This document shows, one piece after another, positions 54,452 through 61,340 of a DNA stretch of 64,000 nucleotides. The translations under genes and the position numbers were made by a program. The stretch comes from an uncultured Bacteroides sp. GTDB lineage: Bacteria; Bacteroidota; Bacteroidia; Bacteroidales; Bacteroidaceae. Location: positions 124,001 through 188,000 of the forward strand of contig CABUKU010000003.1 in assembly GCA_902492205.1 (NCBI GenBank). The letters are read 5' to 3'. Under the pieces are notes generated by a model. It saw only the letters and a list, made by a program, of their open reading frames with translations, was not told the origin of the DNA and ran no database searches. The first letter of the stretch is position 1; each line of letters starts with the position of its first letter.

Positions 54452-55657
54452 ATGAAATCTATTTTTGAATCTCCTTCGGGAAAGAGTTATTTATTACCAT
54501 TTATTTTAGTTACAAGTCTATTCTTAATGTGGGGTTTGGCTCATGGATTATTAGATGTGCTTAATAAACACTTTCAGGTTGCTTTTACTATGTCTAAAGC
54601 GCAATCGGGTTTAGTACAGTTTTCAACTTATATTGCTTATGGATTAATAAGTATACCTGCTGGGCTATTCATGAGGCGTTTTGGATACAAAAAAGGTATT
54701 ATACTTGGTTTGCTTTTATATTCTGCTGGTGCGTTTGGATTTATTCCTGCAGCTTTACTTCATTCATTTGCGCCCTTCTTAATTTCTCTGTTTGTTGTAG
54801 CTTGTGGCTTATGCATATTAGAAACAGCAGCAAATCCCTATTCAACTGTTTTGGGTCCTCAGGAAAGTGCTGCCAGACGTATTAATTTATCTCAGTCATT
54901 TAATGGATTAGGATGGATTTTAGGTCCTTTTATTGGCGGACAACTAATTTTAGGTGCTGCTCCGGGTGATACCATGGCATTAACTCATCCTTATATTATA
55001 TTAGGAATAGCTACTTTAGTTATTGCTTTTTTATTTTTCTTGGTTAAACTACCCGATATTAAAGAAGCTGATGATAATGCTGATGAAGGAAAAAATGTTT
55101 CATTAGTTTCTATGTGGAGTCATAAACATTTTCTGTATGCTGTTATCGCACAATTTCTTTATTGTGCTGCGCAAACAGGTATTTTTAGTTTCTTTATTAA
55201 TTATGTAACAGAATTAGATCATACTATAACTCCTTTAAAAGCATCTCAATTTTTAGCATTTGGTGGAATGCTATTATTTATGATAGGCCGTTTATCTGGT
55301 AGTTTTATAATGAGTCGGTTTGCACCTAATAGATTATTGGCTTTCTATTCAATAGCTTGTTGCATAATGATGTTACTAGTAATCTTAGAACTAGGTTCTA
55401 TTTCTCTTTATGCTTTGTATATAACTTTCTTTTTTATGTCAATAATGTTTCCTACCATTTTTGCATTGGGCTTATCTAATATGGGACAATATACTAAAAA
55501 GGCTTCATCATATATCGTAATGGGAGTGGCAGGTGGCGCTTTTTCTCCAATGCTAATGGGATTTATTGGAGAAGAAAAAATGGCTATCGGTTTTGTAATT
55601 CCTTTACTCTGTTTTATTTATATTTCTTTTTTTGGTTTAAAGGGGTATAAATTGTAA
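54452..55657 (+). CDS. fucP: FucP-type sugar:proton symporter
   Basis: Inner-membrane MFS permease, about 12 helices in 401 residues. FucP-family hallmarks: FLMWGLAHGLLDVLNKHFQ with an Asp in helix 1, CILETAANPYSTVLGPQES with the Glu-containing NPY helix, and RINLSQSFNGLGWILGPFIG. Together with the isomerase at 59548 it fits import of L-fucose, or of its stereochemical analogue D-arabinose. Preceded by a predicted LacI operator and followed 40 bp later by a GH116 gene. Confidence 0.82.
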   Translation: MKSIFESPSGKSYLLPFILVTSLFLMWGLAHGLLDVLNKHFQVAFTMSKAQSGLVQFSTYIAYGLISIPAGLFMRRFGYKKGIILGLLLYSAGAFGFIPAALLHSFAPFLISLFVVACGLCILETAANPYSTVLGPQESAARRINLSQSFNGLGWILGPFIGGQLILGAAPGDTMALTHPYIILGIATLVIAFLFFLVKLPDIKEADDNADEGKNVSLVSMWSHKHFLYAVIAQFLYCAAQTGIFSFFINYVTELDHTITPLKASQFLAFGGMLLFMIGRLSGSFIMSRFAPNRLLAFYSIACCIMMLLVILELGSISLYALYITFFFMSIMFPTIFALGLSNMGQYTKKASSYIVMGVAGGAFSPMLMGFIGEEKMAIGFVIPLLCFIYISFFGLKGYKL

Positions 55658-55697
55658 TATATAAAATTATATCATTTATTCTATAAATACTATAAAT

Positions 55698-58268
55698 ATG
55701 AAGAAAATAACTTTATTAATTTTATCTGCATGTGTTGTCGTTATTTTCTTGGCATCTTGTTCAAGTGAAAATACTTGTAGAAATAGGAGCAAAAGAGAAT
55801 TTAATGCTCCTTATGAAGCTGAGAATCTGAATCGTATTGCCTTTCCTATAGGTGGAATGGGAGCTGGAATGTTCTGTATTGAGGGTGTCGGAGCTATATC
55901 GAATATGTCTATTAGACATCAACCGAATGTGTTTTTTGAACCTTGTATGTTCGCAGCTATCCATGTAAAAGGGATAAAAAATGGTTCTAAAGTGTTGGAG
56001 GGACCCGTTCCTAATAGAAAGAAATTTGGTGGTCCGGAGTCTGCATTGGGAGGTCCCTTAACAACTTGGGGATTACCACGCTTTGACAATGTGAAGTTTG
56101 CCTCTCGTTTTCCGTTTGCTACAATTCAATTATCAGATCAAGATATTCCTTTACAGGTTGAATTAAAAGGATGGAGTCCTTTTATCCCTACAGATAATGA
56201 TAATTCGAGTTTGCCTGTTGGAGCTATAGAATACACTTTTACGAATACGAGTACAGATGATGTTGAAGCTATATTCTCTTATAATTCTCGTAATTTTATG
56301 AAAGTTACTGATGAAGCTCCTAATTCTGTTCAATATCTACAAAATGGATTCATACTATCTCAATCAGCTCTCAACGGAAAAGAACATTTAAAAGGTGATT
56401 TTGCGATCTATACGGATGAGAAAGATACAAAAGTAAATTATTGCTGGTTCCGTGGTGGTTGGTGGGATTCTTTAACTATGGCATGGAATGCAGTAGCTGA
56501 TGGCACTACAACTGCTAATGAGCCGGTAGAGAAAGATGCTCCCGGAGCTTCGTTATATGTTCCCTTTAATGTTAAAGCCGGACAAACAAGAACTATTCGT
56601 TTGTATATGGCTTGGTATGTTCCGCAATCGGACTCTCGCATTGGAGAAGATGCTGTAAGTGATGTTGATAAGGTAGCAGAATGCCCACTGGTGAAAAATA
56701 TGGAAACTCCGGTATATTATAAGCCATGGTATAGTTCAAAGTTTAAGGATATAAATGAAGTAGCAAATTATTGGTTGAGTAAATATGATATATTGAAAGC
56801 TCAAACAGAATTGTTTACTAATGCTTTTTATAGCAGTACATTGCCTCCCGAAGTTATTGAGGCGGTTGGCGCAAACCTTTCTATTTTGAAGTCTCCGACA
56901 GTAATGCGTCAGCATGATGGAAGATTATGGAATTATGAAGGATGTGGTGATACATGGGGATCTTGTCATGGTTCTTGTACTCATGTTTGGAATTATGCAC
57001 AAGCAATACCTCATCTTTTCCCGGCTTTAGAACGTACTTTGAGAGAAACAGAGTTTTTTGTTAGCCAAAATAAACTGGGACATCAAATGTTCCGTACGAA
57101 TATCCCAATCAGACCGGTTAAACATGATTTCCATTCTGCTTCCGACGGGCAATTAGGAGGTATTATAAAAATATACAGAGATTGGCGTATTTATGGTGAT
57201 ACAGATTGGTTAAGAATGATGTATCCACAGGTAAAGCAAAGTTTGGATTATTGCATAAATACTTGGGATCCCAATAAGGTTGGTGCATTAGAAGAGCCTC
57301 ATCATAATACTTATGATATAGAATTTTGGGGACCTGATGGTATGTGTACAAGCTTTTACACATCCGCTTTGCAAAGCTTTGTGCTGATAAGTAAGGCACT
57401 AAATATAGATGCCACAGAATACGAAAATCTCTTGGCAAAAAGCAAAGGATACATGGAAAACAAACTTTATGATGGTGAATACTTCATTCAAGACATACGT
57501 TGGAAAGATCTGAAATCTCCGGATCCGATTGCTATGTCGGAAAGTAATTGGAATAGTGATTATTCGCCTGAAGCACGTGCTATTTTGGAAAAGGAAGGTC
57601 CTAAATATCAATATGGAAAAGGCTGCTTATCAGATGGGATACTTGGTTGTTGGATGGCTCTAGTTGCGGGTATGGAAGAACCTATTGATAAGACTAAAGT
57701 AAAAAGCCATTTGGAGTCTGTTTATAAATACAATTTAGAAAAGGACTTAAGAAATCATGCTAATCCTCAACGTCCTACTTATGCATTGGGTGAAGAAGGC
57801 GGTCTTCTCTTGTGTACTTGGCCTAAAGGTGGTAAGCTTAGTTTGCCGTTTGTATATAGTGATGAAGTTTGGACAGGAATAGAATATCAGGTAGCTGCTC
57901 ATCTTATTTTCGAAGGAGAGATTGAAAAAGGTTTGGATATTGTCAGAACTTGCCGTGAACGCTATGACGGATCGGTTCGTAATCCTTATAACGAATATGA
58001 ATGTGGCGGATGGTATGCCCGTGCTCTTGCAAGCTATAGTCTGCTTCAGGCATTAACCGGAGTACGTTATGATGCAGTTAATAAGACTCTTTATATAGAT
58101 TCGAAAGTAGGAAATGATTTTAAAACATTCTTGTCAACAGATAAAGGATTTGGAACTGTAGAATTGAAAGCAGGTATACCGACTATTACAATGTACTATG
58201 GTGATTTAAAGATTGATTCATGTTTAGTTTCCGGTAAAGAAACCAATTTCGAGGTTAAATCAATATAA
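55698..58268 (+). CDS. GH116-family (DUF608) glycoside hydrolase lipoprotein
   Basis: Glycosidase of family GH116 (GBA2-like; beta-glucosidase, beta-xylosidase, beta-GlcNAc and, I recall, D-arabinofuranosidase activities are known in the family). Lipobox FLASC with Cys21. N-terminal beta-sandwich domain about 35-330 (RIAFPIGGMGAGMFCIEGVG); (alpha/alpha)6 domain with WNYEGCGDTWGSCHGSCTHV, then WNYAQAIPHLFPALERTLRE, and the active-site stretch HNTYDIEFWGPDGMCTSF at 536-553, closing with EECGG-like NEYECGGWYARALASYSLLQ. 856 residues. The exact sugar is unknown. 40 bp after the permease; a second, more divergent GH116 enzyme is at 61341. Confidence 0.88.
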   Translation: MKKITLLILSACVVVIFLASCSSENTCRNRSKREFNAPYEAENLNRIAFPIGGMGAGMFCIEGVGAISNMSIRHQPNVFFEPCMFAAIHVKGIKNGSKVLEGPVPNRKKFGGPESALGGPLTTWGLPRFDNVKFASRFPFATIQLSDQDIPLQVELKGWSPFIPTDNDNSSLPVGAIEYTFTNTSTDDVEAIFSYNSRNFMKVTDEAPNSVQYLQNGFILSQSALNGKEHLKGDFAIYTDEKDTKVNYCWFRGGWWDSLTMAWNAVADGTTTANEPVEKDAPGASLYVPFNVKAGQTRTIRLYMAWYVPQSDSRIGEDAVSDVDKVAECPLVKNMETPVYYKPWYSSKFKDINEVANYWLSKYDILKAQTELFTNAFYSSTLPPEVIEAVGANLSILKSPTVMRQHDGRLWNYEGCGDTWGSCHGSCTHVWNYAQAIPHLFPALERTLRETEFFVSQNKLGHQMFRTNIPIRPVKHDFHSASDGQLGGIIKIYRDWRIYGDTDWLRMMYPQVKQSLDYCINTWDPNKVGALEEPHHNTYDIEFWGPDGMCTSFYTSALQSFVLISKALNIDATEYENLLAKSKGYMENKLYDGEYFIQDIRWKDLKSPDPIAMSESNWNSDYSPEARAILEKEGPKYQYGKGCLSDGILGCWMALVAGMEEPIDKTKVKSHLESVYKYNLEKDLRNHANPQRPTYALGEEGGLLLCTWPKGGKLSLPFVYSDEVWTGIEYQVAAHLIFEGEIEKGLDIVRTCRERYDGSVRNPYNEYECGGWYARALASYSLLQALTGVRYDAVNKTLYIDSKVGNDFKTFLSTDKGFGTVELKAGIPTITMYYGDLKIDSCLVSGKETNFEVKSI

Positions 58269-58277
58269 ACAGATCTT

Positions 58278-59519
58278 ATGAAAACGATAAAAGTGATTAA
58301 CAGGTGTCTTCTACTGTGCTTATGCTTGGGCGTAATTTCATGTGGAGGAAAAAAAGGAAATAATATGGAAACATTTGAAAAAGGGACATTCGGTTATGAT
58401 TTAAATTATTTAGCAAAGAAAGACAGTGTGATATTACTTCGTGCAAATGATGGAAAAGCCCAAGTGGTGGTATCTCCAAAATATCAAGCTAAAGTGTTCA
58501 CTTCCACTACCGATGGAAATACGGGTAAAAGTTTGGGGTATCTGAATTATAAGGCACTCGAAGCTGAAAACTTTGATGAACATATGAATGGATATGGTGG
58601 AGAAAACCGACTTTGGTTAGGACCGGAAGGAGGCAAATATTCAATCTACTTTAAACCAGGTACGGAACAGGTATATGACAATTGGCATACTCCAAAACCT
58701 TTTGATATAGAAGCATGGAACGTTGTTTCGGCATCAGATAAAAGTGTATCTATGAGTAAGGATATGGAGGTTGCTAACTATTTAGGTAATTTATTTCAAG
58801 TAAGAATAGACAGGAATATTTCTATTGTTGAACCGTCGGAGATTGCTTCACTGCTTGGCATCGAACTTTCTCCTTCTATAAAAACGGTTGGTTATTTGAC
58901 CGATAATGTATTAATAAACAATGGAAATACCGAATGGACAGAAGAAACGGGTACTATTTGTATTTGGATGCTGGATATGTTTAATACAGCTCCCAATTCT
59001 TTAACTATCATACCATTTAATGAAGGTTCTGAAGATCAATTAGGAACCATAGCTACTACAAATTATTTTGGTGAGATTCCGGCAGATCGTTTAAAAATAG
59101 AGAATGGTTTGCTCTATTTGAAGACCGATGGAAAATGCCGTAATAAATTAGGTCTGAACTCCCTACGTGCAAAGTCTGTTGCCGGTAATTATGATCCTGA
59201 TTCCCGGAGATTGACTATTACTACTTTCGAAGTCGATCCTCAAGGCACTTATCTGAATCAGGAGTGGAATCCTAATAAAAATCCTTTAGTAGGAGATGCT
59301 GTGAATGCCTATAACGATGGACCGTTGGAAGATGGCAGTATTATGGGACCATTCCTTGAAGTGGAGAGTGCATCGCCTGCTGCTTTCCTTAAACCCGGTG
59401 CTTCTCTCGGTCATAAACACAATGTTTTTCATTTTGTAGGAAGCGATGATGAGTTGTCTTTAATAACTGAAAAACTGTTTGGAGTGAAGATAGCAGAAAT
59501 CAAGAACGTTTTTAACTAA
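58278..59519 (+). CDS. DUF6786-like lipoprotein of unknown function
   Basis: Lipoprotein of 413 residues (lipobox GVISC, Cys22). The body is predicted beta-rich: GKAQVVVSPKYQAKVFTSTT, ENRLWLGPEGGKYSIYFKPG, LLGIELSPSIKTVGYLTDNV and the end ASLGHKHNVFHFVGSDDELS. This pattern fits the DUF6786 family found beside Bacteroidetes carbohydrate genes; it resembles galactose-mutarotase-like beta-supersandwich proteins, but I see no proven catalytic residues. It lies between GH116 and the isomerase, so a role in handling the same sugar is likely, for example mutarotation or binding. Confidence 0.7.
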   Translation: MKTIKVINRCLLLCLCLGVISCGGKKGNNMETFEKGTFGYDLNYLAKKDSVILLRANDGKAQVVVSPKYQAKVFTSTTDGNTGKSLGYLNYKALEAENFDEHMNGYGGENRLWLGPEGGKYSIYFKPGTEQVYDNWHTPKPFDIEAWNVVSASDKSVSMSKDMEVANYLGNLFQVRIDRNISIVEPSEIASLLGIELSPSIKTVGYLTDNVLINNGNTEWTEETGTICIWMLDMFNTAPNSLTIIPFNEGSEDQLGTIATTNYFGEIPADRLKIENGLLYLKTDGKCRNKLGLNSLRAKSVAGNYDPDSRRLTITTFEVDPQGTYLNQEWNPNKNPLVGDAVNAYNDGPLEDGSIMGPFLEVESASPAAFLKPGASLGHKHNVFHFVGSDDELSLITEKLFGVKIAEIKNVFN

Positions 59520-59547
59520 ACATATTAATAATCTAATAAGTAGTATT

Positions 59548-61320
59548 ATGAAAACTGAATTTCCTAAAATTGGTATTCGTCCGATTATAGACGGACGCCG
59601 CCGTGGTATTCGTGAATCTTTGGAAGATATGACAATGGGGTTGGCAAAAAGAGTTGCTAAATTATATACGGAAACATTGCGTTATCCTGATGGAAGCCCT
59701 GTAGAGTGTGTCATTGCAGATACTTGTATCGGTGGAGTTAAGGAAGCTGCTCTTTGTGCCGAAAAATTTGAAAAAGAGGGAGTTGGTGTTTCTTTGTCTG
59801 TAACACCATGTTGGTGCTATGGCTCCGAAACAATAGATATGAATCCTCTTATTCCGAAAGCCATTTGGGGATTTAACGGAACAGAGCGCCCGGGAGCTGT
59901 TTATTTGGCTGCTGCATTGGCTGCACATAATCAGAAAGGTTTGCCTGCATTTGGGATTTATGGTAAAGATGTTCAGGATATTAATGATCCTCAAATTCCG
60001 GAAGATGTAAAAGAGAAATTGCTTCGTTTTGCAAAAGCAGGTTTGGCTGTTGCCATTATGAGAGGGAAATCTTATCTGGCAATAGGTTCGGTATCAATGG
60101 GGATTGCTGGTTCTATCGTAAATCCGGAATTCTTACAAGAATACTTGGGTATGCGTGCCGAGTACGTTGACTGTTCGGAAATAATGCGTCGCATTCAGTT
60201 GGGCATATACGATAAAGATGAATATGAAAGAGCATTAGAGTGGGTAAAGAAGAATTGTAAATCCCGCGAAGGAGAAGATTATAATCCGGAATCTATCAAA
60301 CATACCCGTGAGGAAAAAGATAAAGAATGGGAATTTATAGTTAAGATGACTCTTATTATGCGTGATTTGTTGGTGGGTAATCCTGTTTTGGCCGATATGG
60401 GGTATCAGGAAGAGGCAATGGGACATAATGCAATTGCCGGAGGTTTCCAAGGACAACGCCAGTGGACGGACTTCTTGCCCAATGGTGATTTCTCTGAGGC
60501 CATACTGAATTCTTCATTTGATTGGAACGGCATTCGTAAACCATATACATTTGCCACGGAAGATGACCATTTGAATGGTATCAGCATGTTGTTCAACCAT
60601 TTATTGACTAACAAAGCTCAGATATTTGCAGATGTCAGAACATATTGGAGCCCCGAAGCTATTGAAAGAGTCAGCGGTTGGAAGCCCGAAGGTTTGTTGA
60701 GTAATGGCGCCATCCATTTAATTAATTCAGGTTCTTGTACGTTGGATGGTACGGGACAGCAGACGATTGATGGTAAGCCGGTGATGAAAGAATTCTGGAA
60801 TATTACCGAGGAAGAAGTTGATAAGATGCTTGATGTAACCACTTGGTATCCTGCTTCATTAGAATATTTCCGTGGTGGTGGCTATTCCTCTAATTTCTTA
60901 ACTAAGGCGGGTATGCCTGTAACAATGTGCCGTTTGAATCTTGTAAAAGGTGTTGGTCCTGTACTTCAAATAGCAGAAGGTTGGACTGCCACTTTCCCGG
61001 ACAATGTTTTTGACATTATCAATAAACGTACAGATAAGACATGGCCTACCACATTCTTTGTTCCTCGCTTGACGGGTACGGGACATTTCAAAGATGTTTA
61101 TTCAGTGATGAATTATTGGGGGGCAAATCATGGTGCTATCAGTTATGGGCATATTGGTGCCGATTTACTATCCTTGGCTTCCATGCTTTCTATTCCTGTT
61201 TGTATGCATAATGTTGAGGAAGGGCAGATATTCCGTCCGGCATCATGGAACGCATTTGGGACAGATCCCGAAGGTTCTGATTATAGAGCTTGTGCAGCTT
61301 ACGGCCCATTGTATAAATAA
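59548..61320 (+). CDS. fucI: L-fucose isomerase (also D-arabinose isomerase)
   Basis: Mn-dependent cytoplasmic aldose-ketose isomerase: L-fucose to L-fuculose, or D-arabinose to D-ribulose. 590 residues, matching the ~591 of E. coli FucI, collinear throughout: PKIGIRPIIDGRRRGIRESL at the N-terminus, VTPCWCYGSETIDMNP, AIAGGFQGQRQWTDFLPNGD, and metal ligands in TEDDHLNGISML (Glu338) and FADVRTYW (Asp362) with the late His in SYGHIGADLL. No fuculokinase or aldolase gene follows within the window, so the pathway branch is open. 28 bp after the DUF6786-like gene. Confidence 0.95.
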   Translation: MKTEFPKIGIRPIIDGRRRGIRESLEDMTMGLAKRVAKLYTETLRYPDGSPVECVIADTCIGGVKEAALCAEKFEKEGVGVSLSVTPCWCYGSETIDMNPLIPKAIWGFNGTERPGAVYLAAALAAHNQKGLPAFGIYGKDVQDINDPQIPEDVKEKLLRFAKAGLAVAIMRGKSYLAIGSVSMGIAGSIVNPEFLQEYLGMRAEYVDCSEIMRRIQLGIYDKDEYERALEWVKKNCKSREGEDYNPESIKHTREEKDKEWEFIVKMTLIMRDLLVGNPVLADMGYQEEAMGHNAIAGGFQGQRQWTDFLPNGDFSEAILNSSFDWNGIRKPYTFATEDDHLNGISMLFNHLLTNKAQIFADVRTYWSPEAIERVSGWKPEGLLSNGAIHLINSGSCTLDGTGQQTIDGKPVMKEFWNITEEEVDKMLDVTTWYPASLEYFRGGGYSSNFLTKAGMPVTMCRLNLVKGVGPVLQIAEGWTATFPDNVFDIINKRTDKTWPTTFFVPRLTGTGHFKDVYSVMNYWGANHGAISYGHIGADLLSLASMLSIPVCMHNVEEGQIFRPASWNAFGTDPEGSDYRACAAYGPLYK

Positions 61321-61340
61321 TTATTCTTAAACACACTATT

